NCBI RefSeq assembly: GCF_946151055.1
Contig: NZ_CAMGYZ010000003.1
Location: 62,001 to 126,000, forward strand
Direction of reading: 5' to 3'
DNA length: 64,000 nucleotides
Source of the DNA: Bacillus sp. Marseille-Q3570
Lineage (GTDB): Bacteria > Bacillota > Bacilli > Bacillales > Fictibacillaceae
Positions 1 to 8,761 of this stretch are shown piece by piece (position 1 is the first letter of the stretch; every line of letters begins with the position of its first letter). A program made the position numbers and the translations under genes. The notes beneath the pieces were generated by a model, which was not told where the DNA came from, searched no databases, and saw only the letters and a list, made by a program, of their open reading frames with translations.

Positions 1-141
1 AACACAGGTGAAGAAGGGATCGTCGCTTTCATTCCCTTTGGAGAACCACAACGGCCGCTTCTCAAAGCAAGTTCTGGATATCTTGATCTTCAGAAAGTGA
101 CGACCTTATCGATCGTAGACTTTGCTGCTGAAAGGATATAA
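1..141 (+). CDS. 3' end of an unidentified protein (partial)
   Basis: An open frame runs in from the left edge and stops at TAA 139-141, leaving 46 codons (C-terminal residues ...TLSIVDFAAERI). A strong terminator follows within five bases, which supports this as the true end of a gene. The fragment is too short to show a family motif, so no function is assigned. Confidence 0.55.
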   Translation, partial: NTGEEGIVAFIPFGEPQRPLLKASSGYLDLQKVTTLSIVDFAAERI

Positions 142-145
142 AAAT

Positions 146-174
146 GGCTGACACATTTGTGTCAGCCTGTTTTG
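146..174 (+). terminator. Rho-independent terminator
   Basis: A perfect 9-bp stem (GGCTGACAC / GTGTCAGCC) with a 4-nt loop is followed by TGTTTTG. It closes the partial gene ending at 141. Confidence 0.85.
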
Positions 175-328
175 TACTTGAAGAAAGCATAAAATATGGG
201 TCCGTTGAAGTAATGTCCAGCTCCATCGCCCAAACACTTGGATCACTTCAATCCTGCTGCGGCGGAGAGAGCCTCCTCGCCTGGACTTCAAGTGACTTTC
301 GGTGCTGAACGTGCGATTACGCTTTGCT

Positions 329-751
329 TTATGCTTCGTTTTTCTCCCATATTACACTTGCACAATACTTGATGATATCCCTGCGCCGGATGATCCCGAT
401 GAAATGCCCATCGTCATCCGTAATTGGAATGAAGTTCTGATCAGTAGCCAGCGTAATCAGATCTTCCATATTCGCATTGATGGAAATCGGAATGTTTTTG
501 ACTCGCATAGGTACATCTTTCAATTTGATCTTTTGTAATTCATCATAATCTTCTTCTGCATCAAGATCTTCTTTCAACTTCCATAGAAGATCTCCTTCTG
601 TCAAAGTGCCTGTATATTTACCTTCATCATCTACAAGCGGGACAGAAGTATATTTGTGATAAGACATCTTTTCTAAGGCTTGCCGAATGGTCGACTCAGG
701 GTTCAAATATTTCACTTCACTTTTCGGCAGTAAGTAAAAGCCAATATTCAT
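329..751 (-). CDS. Tandem CBS-domain protein
   Basis: A 140-residue protein made almost entirely of two CBS motifs, at about residues 10-65 (SVPLVDDEGKYTGTLTEGDL) and 75-135 (FIPITDDDGHFIGIIRRRDI). Such stand-alone CBS pairs are soluble and typically bind adenine nucleotides, including cyclic dinucleotides in Bacillota; the ligand cannot be read from the sequence. The start is supported by GAAAGGAAGAG eight or so bases upstream on the minus strand. It is transcribed alone, convergent with the partial gene at the left edge and divergent from the MarR gene. About 190 bases of gene-free sequence lie downstream. Confidence 0.85.
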   Translation of the reverse strand: MNIGFYLLPKSEVKYLNPESTIRQALEKMSYHKYTSVPLVDDEGKYTGTLTEGDLLWKLKEDLDAEEDYDELQKIKLKDVPMRVKNIPISINANMEDLITLATDQNFIPITDDDGHFIGIIRRRDIIKYCASVIWEKNEA

Positions 752-933
752 ATGACTCTTCCTTTCAAACAGAACTCCATATACAGTATAGTATAAATTC
801 GTCTGAATTGATAATGTGAAGCTATGAATAATTAAAATAATGCGTACACGATTATCTGAGAGTTTAAATTTGTGACTTTATTTGATATACTTAATAAGGT
901 TAACTAAACGTATAGATTGTTAGGTGTAGTTTA

Positions 934-1359
934 ATGGATAAGCGACAGCAATTGATAGGGGAACTGGAGAAAAGTTTCCGCACGACATTCCGGATGTTCC
1001 GGAAAGAAATTAACGATCTCTTCGGTGATGAATGCACATCCACTGAATTTACTTACTTGAAATTCATCATGGGAAAAAATGAGGTCATGAGCTCAATGCT
1101 TTCTCAAGAATTCAATGTGGCTACAAGTCATATAACGGCGGTCACGGATCGTCTTGTAAAACGGGATTTGGTCAGAAGGAAACGAGCCGAAAATGATCGT
1201 AGAGTGATCTACCTCAGTCTTACTGAAAAAGGAGAAGAACTGGTCAATTCCCTTGAAAAGAAAAAGCATACGTATATGGAAGAAAAGTTCAAAAACCTAT
1301 CAGATGATGAAATGAAAACCCTGGTAGAGCTCTTCTCGAAATTAACAGCGTCTTCTTGA
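934..1359 (+). CDS. yusO: MarR-family transcriptional regulator
   Basis: A 141-residue winged-helix regulator. The recognition region is around residues 55-75 (EFNVATSHITAVTDRLVK), followed by the wing (RRKRAENDRRVIYLSLTEKG), both typical of MarR proteins. It lies 170 bp upstream of a drug-efflux MFS gene in the same direction, an arrangement matching yusO-yusP of B. subtilis, so it probably represses that pump and perhaps itself. The symbol rests on this synteny and the family, not on an alignment. Confidence 0.85.
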   Translation: MDKRQQLIGELEKSFRTTFRMFRKEINDLFGDECTSTEFTYLKFIMGKNEVMSSMLSQEFNVATSHITAVTDRLVKRDLVRRKRAENDRRVIYLSLTEKGEELVNSLEKKKHTYMEEKFKNLSDDEMKTLVELFSKLTASS

Positions 1360-1395
1360 AAAATTGTTGTGACGAAAAATTTATTATGTGTTCGC

Positions 1396-1407
1396 ATACA
1401 ATTGTAT
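1396..1407. promoter_or_regulatory. Palindrome upstream of efflux gene, possible MarR operator
   Basis: The perfect 12-bp palindrome ATACAATTGTAT lies between the MarR gene and the MFS gene, about 120 bp before the MFS start. Perfect AT-rich palindromes of this kind are common MarR-family sites. Assignment to this regulator is an inference from position. Confidence 0.4.
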
Positions 1408-1528
1408 CAGCCTATATGGATAGTGTATTCAAAAATGATGAAAACATGGGTGAACACCAGGTTTTCTTTTTCGGACAATAATTCATGAAGTGAACTATTC
1501 ATATAATGAAAGTTAGGGGAAACGAAAT

Positions 1529-3127
1529 ATGGAACATTTACCAATCAAACAAAAAATAACGATCATGGTAGCGGTCTTAGCCTCGATGTTATTTGCTGCG
1601 CTGAACCAGACGATCGTAGGAACTGCATTGCCGATCATTGTTTCTGACCTGGGTGGTATGAACTATTTCAGTTGGATTTTTACGATTTACATGCTTGCCT
1701 CAAGTGTAACAGCGATCCTGGTGGGAAGATTATCGGATATGTATGGTCGGAAACCGTTCATACTGATCGGTCTTGGTTTGTTCATTGTGGCTAGTTTCTT
1801 TTGTGGAACAGCCGATACGATGGTGGAACTCATCCTTTATAGAGGCTTCCAGGGTTTAGCCGGCGGAATGATCTTTTCCACAGCCTTCGCTTCGATCGGT
1901 GACTTGTTTTCACCACGAGAGCGTGGTCGCTGGCAGGGATTGATGGCTGCAGTTTTCGGACTCTCAAGCGTATTCGGCCCAACACTTGGTGGCTACATCG
2001 TCGATCATTTTGCGTGGAAGTGGATTTTCTGGATCTTCCTCCCTGTTGGGTTTGTCGCGTTCGTCTTGATTATGCGATTATTTCCGAGTGTGCCGCGTAA
2101 AGACCATGGAAGAATCGATTATTTCGGATCAGTCTTTCTTGCGGCAACGATTATTCCGATGTTGCTGGCATTCTCATGGGCCGGCAATCAGTATGCCTGG
2201 GGTTCCTTCCAGGTGAACGGGTTATTTGCGCTTTCCATCGTGGCTTTACTGGCATTTTTGTATACAGAACGGAAGGTATCGAATCCAGTCTTGCCATTGA
2301 GTCTCTTCGGCAATAGCGTCTTTACGATATCCAATATCATTGGTCTTTTGATTGGAATGGCGATGTTCGGGGCGATCATGTATATGCCATTTTTCATTCA
2401 AGGCGTGATCGGTACATCAGCGACGAAAACCGGATTCATCATGATGTCGATGATGCTCAGTATGGTCCTGTCCAGTACAATCGTAGGTCAATTGATCACC
2501 AAAACTGGTAAGTATAAAAAAATGGCTATATTCGGGCTTACAATGATGGGAATTGGAATCTTCTCGCTGACAACGTTGAACACCAATAGTACGAATATCG
2601 ATGTGATTTATCGCCTGGTGATCATCGGTCTTGGACTGGGCTGCAGTTTTCCGATTTTCAACATTACAATCCAGAATGCAGTCGCTTATAAATATCTTGG
2701 TGTCGCAACCTCTTCTGTACAATTGTTCCGACAGCTTGGAGGTACCATTGGTGTATCTGTAATGGGCGCCATCATGAATATGATCATGAGTGCCAAGATG
2801 GATACAACCACAAGTAAAGCTGGACTTCAAGGTGGCATGGAAAAAGCAGCCGACCCCAAAGTACTTATGGATCCTGAACAACTTGAGGCATTCAAAGCAC
2901 AGGTGCCGGCTGAACAGGCAGACATGTTGAACCAGGTTATAAGTGCAATGCGCAACACTTTAAGTGATGCTTTGGGCGGTGCATTCCTATTCGGCGTTTT
3001 CACAATGGTTCTGGCAGTAATCCTCGTTTTGTTTTTGAAAGAAGTGAGATTGAAGACATCCAACCAGGAAGATGACGAAGAAGAAAATATCATTCAAGTA
3101 GAAGAGAATAAACGTTCAACGGTATAA
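1529..3127 (+). CDS. yusP: EmrB/QacA-type MFS multidrug efflux transporter
   Basis: A 532-residue membrane protein of the DHA2 (14-helix) drug:H+ antiporter family. It starts with a short cytoplasmic tail, then helix 1 with ALNQTIVGTALPII, the family's conserved helix-1 motif. Motif A is GRLSDMYGRKPF between helices 2 and 3, and an antiporter-type motif C follows near GPTLGGYIVD. The length fits the family. The C-terminal tail is acidic. A good ribosome binding site (TAGGGGAAA) precedes the ATG. It should export hydrophobic toxic compounds under control of the adjacent MarR regulator; substrates are unknown. Confidence 0.9.
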   Translation: MEHLPIKQKITIMVAVLASMLFAALNQTIVGTALPIIVSDLGGMNYFSWIFTIYMLASSVTAILVGRLSDMYGRKPFILIGLGLFIVASFFCGTADTMVELILYRGFQGLAGGMIFSTAFASIGDLFSPRERGRWQGLMAAVFGLSSVFGPTLGGYIVDHFAWKWIFWIFLPVGFVAFVLIMRLFPSVPRKDHGRIDYFGSVFLAATIIPMLLAFSWAGNQYAWGSFQVNGLFALSIVALLAFLYTERKVSNPVLPLSLFGNSVFTISNIIGLLIGMAMFGAIMYMPFFIQGVIGTSATKTGFIMMSMMLSMVLSSTIVGQLITKTGKYKKMAIFGLTMMGIGIFSLTTLNTNSTNIDVIYRLVIIGLGLGCSFPIFNITIQNAVAYKYLGVATSSVQLFRQLGGTIGVSVMGAIMNMIMSAKMDTTTSKAGLQGGMEKAADPKVLMDPEQLEAFKAQVPAEQADMLNQVISAMRNTLSDALGGAFLFGVFTMVLAVILVLFLKEVRLKTSNQEDDEEENIIQVEENKRSTV

Positions 3128-3134
3128 ATCGTGA

Positions 3135-3191
3135 GGGCTGCTCCAAAACATCGATGAGAATTGATGTTAAGGGGGAGCCCAAATTTAATTT
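3135..3191 (+). terminator. Probable terminator after the MFS gene
   Basis: An imperfect hairpin (GGGCTGCTCC ... GGGGGAGCCC) contains an inner AACATC/GATGTT stem and is followed by AAATTTAATTT. The T-run is weak, so confidence is moderate. Confidence 0.5.
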
Positions 3192-3345
3192 AAGGATTCT
3201 TTTTACCTACCAGAGCCGTTGATTGTGAACATCATACAGCTGTGTCCGTTAAAGATTAGATGCAACTTAGTTTCTGCGAGGAACAGGAAACCTGACTTGC
3301 GGATAAACATTCAGATGCCAGAGAGAGTGTCCAGAAATTAAACGA

Positions 3346-3735
3346 TCATTTTATAATTCGAATCTCCCTGTTTTTTCTCCAAAAACAAAGGAAAGTTGAC
3401 GATAGTAACAGTAGAGCGGGTATCGTATAGAAATAACTGACGCTAAGTAATCCCCAAATCGAGCAAATGGCTATACAGATTGCGAATTTCCGGGTTTGAT
3501 AATCAACAAGGTTCAAGCAAAAATAAGCGGCTGATGACGCGAGGACACCAGAGAAACTCCCGATGATCGCACTATCCATCTCTTGGACGGATTCGAAGAT
3601 ATACTCGAACAATACGAAATAGAGGCAAGAGGAGAAGAATCCAATCAAGCTGCCAATGAACACAAGTTTATACTCGACATCTCTAGTTGGTTTGCTCAAA
3701 ATACGTTTGCGCGGCTTTTCCAAAAACCTCTTCAA
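3346..3735 (-). CDS. Small membrane protein with probable TTG start
   Basis: From the TTG at 3735 (preceded by GGGGTGG) this encodes about 129 residues. The basic N-terminus contains KPTRDVEYKLVFIGSLIG and is followed by three or four hydrophobic segments and a charged tail. The N-terminal style recalls DUF4064-like small membrane proteins, but I cannot confirm a family. The frame is open further upstream to an ATG at 4131. That extension, however, runs through a dispersed intergenic repeat (3843-4085) and its peptide lacks gene-like character, so I prefer the internal start. An alternative is that repeat insertion replaced the original N-terminus. Confidence 0.5.
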   Translation of the reverse strand: MKRFLEKPRKRILSKPTRDVEYKLVFIGSLIGFFSSCLYFVLFEYIFESVQEMDSAIIGSFSGVLASSAAYFCLNLVDYQTRKFAICIAICSIWGLLSVSYFYTIPALLLLSSTFLCFWRKNREIRIIK

Positions 3736-3842
3736 ATAACCACCCCAAATGTTAGGAACAAGAATTTGTTTTTCTGTGATATTGTTATTTCTTGATGCCA
3801 ATTTGAAATTCCTTCTTGAAAACCAGAAATGGAAATCTTTTC

Positions 3843-4085
3843 TGTATTTGGCTTTTCTCTTAAAGAATGTTGCTTTTGGGTTATTTTTGTAATAAACACC
3901 ATGTGCAAGTTGATTGGAGAGCAAGGTGTGAGACTCCTCGAAAATGAAAATCGCATTTTCTTCGTGCGATGTAACGCTGCTGAAGCTTTCCTTATCCTGC
4001 GGGCTCACCGCACCCCCGCGGAAAGCGAGTATCCTGGAGCGGAAATCAACGACTTGCAAGAGCAACAAAGTTTGCGAAAACAGCC
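3843..4085. repeat. Long dispersed repeat, copy A
   Basis: Read on the minus strand, this ~240-bp stretch begins GGCTGTTTTCGCAAACTTTG and continues through blocks also present in direct order at 6553-7017. Shared blocks include the GTCGTTGATTTCCGC segment, the CAGCAGCGTTACATCGCAC segment, the AAAATGCGATTTTCATTTTC palindrome and CTCCAATCAACTTG. It is non-coding in appearance and the two copies are inverted relative to each other. The blocks around CTCGCTTTCC resemble widespread Bacillaceae intergenic repeats that I recognise only informally. Confidence 0.75.
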
Positions 4086-4216
4086 TAACTTGAAAACACT
4101 TTTCGTTTTTATTTCCATAATTGATTTTCATGATAAAATACTAATATTTAGGAATGTGGTGTCTTATGCAAAATTACAATTAAATAAGTAATTGGGTGGA
4201 GGAAAGGGATGATGGG

Positions 4217-4909
4217 ATGATTGATCTGAATACAACAAAAACGAAAAAAGCATTAGAGAAAATAAGTCTAGAATTGATTATCGGCATTATTACTGCTTTG
4301 GCATTATTAGGGGTTTTTGCGAAACTGACCGATGAACTTCTGGAAAATGAGTTGCAGGGATTCGACACGTTCATTTCGAATATTGTCTATAGCCTTCAAA
4401 CACCATGGCTGACCAATATCATGATTTTCATGACCCATGCAGGGGATACGTATACATATGTGTTTGTAGTGATAATCGTCCTTGTTATTCTTTTGAAAAA
4501 AAGTCTTAAATGGGAGGCTTTTGTTCTCCTCATCACCATTCTTGGTTCGTGGGGAATGAATACGTTTCTAAAAGGTTCCTTTGAACGGGAAAGGCCGGAT
4601 TTAGAACACCTGGTAGAAGTAGGCGGCTACAGCTTTCCTAGTGGTCATGCGATGGTTTCGATCGCTGCTTATGGGATTATGGCGTATTTATTGATTCAGT
4701 ATTTTCGCAAGAGTGGGAAGCCATATTGGCCTATCGTTCTGTTAGCAGGATTATGGATTTTTCTGATTGGTTTTTCTCGAATCTATTTACATGTCCACTA
4801 TCCTAGTGATGTAATTGCTGGTTTTTCAGCAGGTGGTGTCTGGCTTTTGACTTGCATTTATGCCCTATCAATATTGAATCGATCGGGTGGACACAGAAAG
4901 GTGAATTGA
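4217..4909 (+). CDS. PAP2-family membrane phosphatase
   Basis: About 230 residues with five or six transmembrane helices and all three parts of the phosphatase signature: K-x6-RP (KGSFERERP), PSGH (SFPSGHAM) and SR-x5-H-x3-D (SRIYLHVHYPSD). These form the extracytoplasmic active site that dephosphorylates lipid phosphates such as phosphatidic acid or undecaprenyl pyrophosphate. The GTG at 4196 lies before the ribosome binding site. GGAGGAAAGGG at 4198-4208 places the real start at ATG 4217. It is translationally coupled to the following acetyltransferase by a TGATG overlap. Confidence 0.88.
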   Translation: MIDLNTTKTKKALEKISLELIIGIITALALLGVFAKLTDELLENELQGFDTFISNIVYSLQTPWLTNIMIFMTHAGDTYTYVFVVIIVLVILLKKSLKWEAFVLLITILGSWGMNTFLKGSFERERPDLEHLVEVGGYSFPSGHAMVSIAAYGIMAYLLIQYFRKSGKPYWPIVLLAGLWIFLIGFSRIYLHVHYPSDVIAGFSAGGVWLLTCIYALSILNRSGGHRKVN

Positions 4910-5448
4910 TGACAATGGAAGCATTTCCGGAATTGAGTACAGATCGATTGCATTTGAAAGAAATTAAAGACGAACACGCAGGAATTTTATTTGAGCTTTT
5001 TACAAATAAAGATGTCTTGAAATATTATGGTTCGGATCCGATGGGGGATATTTCTGAAGCACAGGAATTGATTCAAAAATTCCGTGTCGGCTTGAAGCAT
5101 AATACAGTCATTCGCTGGGGGATATTCTTGAAATCGGAGAATAAACTCATTGGGACATGTGGTTTTCATAATTGGAACCATCGCTATTACAGAGCCGAAG
5201 TCGGTTATGAGCTATCTCCGGAATATTGGGGACAAGCCTATATGAGAGAGGCGCTTGAAGCCATTACCGAGTATGGCTTCAACGAACTTGACCTCCATCG
5301 GGTAGGTGCACTCATCTCTCCCCATAATAATGCTTCCTTAAGTTTGATCGAGAAATTAGGCTTCGAAAGGGAAGGAATTTTGAAGGATTATGCATATAGT
5401 GGCAAAGGCTTCATCGATCTGACGATGTATGCGAAAATCAAATCTTAA
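4909..5448 (+). CDS. GNAT acetyltransferase, RimJ/RimL type
   Basis: About 180 residues with the layout of ribosomal-protein-type N-acetyltransferases: TDRLHLKEI at the N-terminus, a LIGTCGFHNW strand, and the acetyl-CoA loop region (VGYELSPEYWGQAYMREAL), then NNASLSLIEKLGF. The substrate is unknown and could be a protein N-terminus or a small amine. The chosen start (ATG at 4909) overlaps the upstream stop by one base and sits six bases after AAAGGTGA; a start further upstream would lie inside the phosphatase gene. Confidence 0.85.
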   Translation: MTMEAFPELSTDRLHLKEIKDEHAGILFELFTNKDVLKYYGSDPMGDISEAQELIQKFRVGLKHNTVIRWGIFLKSENKLIGTCGFHNWNHRYYRAEVGYELSPEYWGQAYMREALEAITEYGFNELDLHRVGALISPHNNASLSLIEKLGFEREGILKDYAYSGKGFIDLTMYAKIKS

Positions 5449-5462
5449 TTAGGACAAATAGG

Positions 5463-5500
5463 ACTGGTCTGACCTGCTACTGATGGGAGGCCAGTTTTTT
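5463..5500 (+). terminator. Rho-independent terminator
   Basis: An 8-bp stem (ACTGGTCT / AGGCCAGT, one G·U) with a 17-nt loop is followed by six T. It ends the PAP2/GNAT transcription unit. Confidence 0.75.
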
Positions 5501-5693
5501 ATGTCATTTTTTCTTGAGGAAAGCGAGTATACTTTCAAACTCAAAAACAGCAATCTATGCTTACCACAGCATTTTATTATACGTTCAATAGATTGGTTGA
5601 AATTTCATGGAATGATCTAAAATCAAAGGTTTTGGATCATCAAAAAAGGGAAATTTCTTCCTAGTAGGAAATTTGAATCAGGGGAGTGATGAG

Positions 5694-6536
5694 TTGAGTA
5701 CATGGAAAACACAATTAATTCAAACTGACCGTGGAACATTTGAAATTTTTACTAAGGGTGATGGGATCCCGGTATGTATTACACATCTTTATTCAGAATT
5801 CAATGAAACCGGGGACCATTTTGCAAATATATACTCAAGACGAAATCAGGCTATTTTAGTAAACCTGCGCGGTACTGGCCGTTCGACCGGATATAATAAC
5901 ATTGATGAACTTTCGATGTTCGAGACGGTCAAGGACCTCGAGGCTGTGAAGGAGGCACTTGGATTTGAAAAGTGGTCTTTTGCAGGCCACTCGACTGGCG
6001 GTATGCTCGGTCTCCTGTACGCATTGGAATTTCCAGATTCAATAGACCGGTTGATTGTTGTCGGAAGTGCAGCGAGCGGTGATTATGCCTTGATAAAGAG
6101 AAGTATCTACAACTCAGAACATCCAAAGTTTAATAAAATGCAAGACTTGATAAGTCGATTGAAATCCAATTGCTTACACCCTGATGAACGCAAGTTGCTT
6201 TCACGTGAACGGACGAAGCTTTCATTGAATGAACCAGAAAAGTATGAAAGTTATTTTTCAGCAGATGTATTTAAAAAGATGGCCGCAAACCGGCTAGACT
6301 ACTTCGGGGAGTATGATTTCCCGAATTTTGATTTGAGAGATAAGTTGAAGGATATCAAGGTTCCTACCTTGATTATTTGTGGGGAACACGATGTGCAATG
6401 CCCGATCGAATGCTCAGAAGAAATAGACGAAGGACTGAACAATTCTACATTTTTACGATTTCAGTATAGTAACCATTATCCTTTCTTAGAAGAACAAGAG
6501 AGGTTCCAGCTTGCTATCCGGGCGTTTTTAGCATGA
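5694..6536 (+). CDS. Alpha/beta hydrolase
   Basis: About 280 residues with the alpha/beta hydrolase fold. The nucleophile elbow is GHSTGG (Ser nucleophile), the acid is probably in CGEHDVQCP and the catalytic His in SNHYPFLEE. NLRGTGRSTGY near the oxyanion region resembles proline iminopeptidase-like enzymes, but the substrate cannot be inferred. No ATG is well placed. A TTG at 5694, seven bases after AGGGGAG, is the best start; an upstream in-frame TTG at 5673 precedes that ribosome binding site and is less likely. Confidence 0.8.
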   Translation: MSTWKTQLIQTDRGTFEIFTKGDGIPVCITHLYSEFNETGDHFANIYSRRNQAILVNLRGTGRSTGYNNIDELSMFETVKDLEAVKEALGFEKWSFAGHSTGGMLGLLYALEFPDSIDRLIVVGSAASGDYALIKRSIYNSEHPKFNKMQDLISRLKSNCLHPDERKLLSRERTKLSLNEPEKYESYFSADVFKKMAANRLDYFGEYDFPNFDLRDKLKDIKVPTLIICGEHDVQCPIECSEEIDEGLNNSTFLRFQYSNHYPFLEEQERFQLAIRAFLA

Positions 6537-6552
6537 CACGATAGAAATAGAA

Positions 6553-7017
6553 GGCTGTTTTCGCAAACTTTGTTGCTCTTGCACTGCACTTAAAGAAAGT
6601 ATAAAATCCTTTCTTCAGTATAAGGGCAACTAAGGCTCGACCTACAAAAGGCTTGGTCTCGCCAAGTTTTCTTTAAAAGTCGTTGATTTCCGCTGCTCCA
6701 GGATGCTCGCTTTCCACAGGGCGTGCGGTGAGCCCCCTCGTCGCTTTGCGACCCTTTTCAAGGAAGCATTTGCTCCTGCGTCTACAAGAAAGTCCTGTCG
6801 AAGAGAGCTTCCTCGTCGCATGCCTTGCGAGGAGATTATTCAGGTAGTAGGCACGCTGATCCCGCAGGACAAGGAAAGCTTCAGCAGCGTTACATCGCAC
6901 CAAGAAAATGCGATTTTCATTTTCTCGCAACTTGTTCTCCAATCAACTTGGAAAAGTGATTCTTTACAAAAATGACTCAAAAGCGACAATCTTTAAGAAA
7001 AGAGCCAAATAGAAAAA
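6553..7017. repeat. Long dispersed repeat, copy B, with a nested element
   Basis: This is an inverted relative of 3843-4085. It keeps the same terminal blocks but carries two insertions: an 87-bp element with terminal inverted repeats (6590-6676) and about 110 bp of extra GC-rich sequence around 6740-6850. The non-repeat ends join cleanly across the nested element (CTCTTGC before, AAGTCGTTG after). No gene is credible between 6537 and 7103. Confidence 0.75.
6590..6676. repeat. Short TIR-bounded element, copy 1
   Basis: Bounded by perfect 9-bp inverted repeats TTAAAGAAA / TTTCTTTAA. Inside is a second palindromic pair (AAAGAAAGTATAAA ... CTTTCTTC) and the block GGCAACTAAGGCT ... CCAAGTTTTCTTT. 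Related copies are at 29963-30037 and 32662-32729. It has no coding capacity and is MITE-like in form. Confidence 0.7.
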
Positions 7018-7103
7018 GGTAACGAAGTGTGAACAGAGTAGAAACAGAAGTGCACAGGTGGTAAGATGGATTCGATAGTTGAAAAGAAAGGATCGAACCT
7101 CTT

Positions 7104-7682
7104 ATGCGTAAATATATGATTATCTGTTTCGTGATCTTGTTCACATTATTGAACAACCCATCATTTTCTTATGCCCATTCTTCTCTTCAAGGGACTTCTC
7201 CTGAAGAGGGAGAAACTGTGACGCATCCGCTGGACATCATTACATTCAAGTTTAGTTCTGAAATAAAAGAAGGTAGTAAATTCACACTTACTGACCAGGA
7301 TGGAAAATCCATTGAAATACAATCCATCGATCTAAAGGATAATGTCATGCTCGGTCAGCTTTCCAAGACTCTTCCAACTGGAACGTATACCGTTTCTTAT
7401 AAGATCATTTCGCAAGATTCACACGTTGTGGAGGACGATTTCACTTTTTCAGTAGAATCAGAAGAATCGACTGAAAACACGGATGAAAATCCATCAACAG
7501 GTGAAGACAAGGAGCCGTCTGACAAGGGTCAGCCAGATGAAAAGGCAGCTGATAGTAGCGAAACGCCTAAAGGTAAAGTGGAAAATGGTCTGTCACCAGT
7601 CGTCATTGGAATTGCTGCTATCACGATCGTCTGTGGTGTTGGGGTCATTTGGTGGATCTTAAGGAAGAAGGCAGTAAAATGA
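7104..7682 (+). CDS. CopC-domain copper-binding protein, membrane anchored
   Basis: A 192-residue exported protein. The signal peptide (about residues 1-24) ends at FSYA, leaving a mature N-terminal His, the hallmark of CopC copper binding (HSSLQGTSPEEGE). The CopC beta-sandwich spans about 25-118 and includes SQDSHVVEDDFTF, with the second conserved His. An acidic low-complexity linker (about 120-160) leads to one transmembrane helix and a basic tail. It overlaps the CopD gene by four bases (ATGA). In B. subtilis these domains are fused in YcnJ; here they are separate genes. Confidence 0.88.
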   Translation: MRKYMIICFVILFTLLNNPSFSYAHSSLQGTSPEEGETVTHPLDIITFKFSSEIKEGSKFTLTDQDGKSIEIQSIDLKDNVMLGQLSKTLPTGTYTVSYKIISQDSHVVEDDFTFSVESEESTENTDENPSTGEDKEPSDKGQPDEKAADSSETPKGKVENGLSPVVIGIAAITIVCGVGVIWWILRKKAVK

Positions 7683-8761
7683 TCGAATTTTTCAAAGGTA
7701 TCTTGTATGTAGCATTTTCACTGCTCATAGGCGGTATGCTGCTAGAGTCGATACCAAAAAACCACAAACCGAAAGTGGTTGTCTCAAAAGAGCTGTTACT
7801 ATGGGTGATTGGATCCATTCCAGTCCTTATGTTCGTACAGCTCTTACAAATTATCCAGTACCTTTCTGAAAGTATTGGGTATCTGGAGACATTCACTTCT
7901 GTTTTATTTACCTTCAGTATCGGAAAAGCGTGGCTAGCAAGCCTTTTGATAGCAGGAGTGCTATTCTTACTAGTCTATAAGAACAACCTCAAAGATACGA
8001 CGTTTTATGCGAGACTTGGTTTGTTCTTAAGTATTGTGCTGGCTAGTTCATATTCATTTGCAAGTCATGCGGCCTCCCTTTACCCTGTTATCGGATTCAT
8101 TGCGCACTTTTTACATGTGGCAGCAATTGCTGGGTGGATCGGCGTGCTTCTTTATGTTGCTTGGAGCTCTGAGCGCGATTCTGAGTGGCTCCCATTTTTG
8201 AACTGGTTCACACCGTTTTCTATTGGCGCTGTGCTGATTTTGACCGGAGGCGGGCTTTTGATGAATGAAATCGTAGCCCCGCAATATGTAGATTCATGGA
8301 TTTTACCATATGGGCAAGCCTTACTGATCAAACATTTGTTGTTGATCCCTGTACTCATATATGCATGTGTGCACGGGTTTTATCTGAAAAAAATGATTCA
8401 ACGGAAAGGCAGTCATCACGTAAAACGATCGCTCCAGGGTGAAACGATTCTTGTGATTTTCGTATTTTCTGTGACTGCATATTTGTCCCAGCAGGTTCCT
8501 CCCCATGAGGTCTGGAGAACGATGCTTCAAGAGCAGCCTTCTCCGTTATTCTTGTATTTTTTCGATGGTACGATCGATCCGCAGTCAGTGATTTCTTTCT
8601 CCATGACGAATGGAGTGTTGCTATGGGCTTTAGGTGGAATTGTCTTGCTGCTGGTAACTTTGTTCAGCATCATCAGGCAATTTCCAGTGATCATAAGTGT
8701 TCTACTTGGTCTAGGCACTTCTGGCTTATTTTACCTTGCCCTCATGTCTGGGGTTGTTTAA
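7679..8761 (+). CDS. CopD-family copper import membrane protein
   Basis: About 360 residues with eight or nine predicted membrane helices. The CopD segment is HAASLYPVIGFIAHFLHVAA followed by IAGWIGVLLY, with paired His residues typical of the family. Its start (ATG at 7679) overlaps the copC stop, and AAGGAAGAAGG lies upstream inside copC. The pair probably moves or senses copper at the membrane. No regulator such as CsoR or YcnK is adjacent. Confidence 0.85.
   Translation: MIEFFKGILYVAFSLLIGGMLLESIPKNHKPKVVVSKELLLWVIGSIPVLMFVQLLQIIQYLSESIGYLETFTSVLFTFSIGKAWLASLLIAGVLFLLVYKNNLKDTTFYARLGLFLSIVLASSYSFASHAASLYPVIGFIAHFLHVAAIAGWIGVLLYVAWSSERDSEWLPFLNWFTPFSIGAVLILTGGGLLMNEIVAPQYVDSWILPYGQALLIKHLLLIPVLIYACVHGFYLKKMIQRKGSHHVKRSLQGETILVIFVFSVTAYLSQQVPPHEVWRTMLQEQPSPLFLYFFDGTIDPQSVISFSMTNGVLLWALGGIVLLLVTLFSIIRQFPVIISVLLGLGTSGLFYLALMSGVV

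Noticed and set aside
2417-2881. 154-codon minus-strand open frame
   Set aside because: Antisense to the MFS transporter gene, which has strong motifs in its own frame.
6673-6975. 90-codon open frames on both strands
   Set aside because: They lie fully within the dispersed repeat copy and its GC-rich insert; no gene-like composition or start signals.
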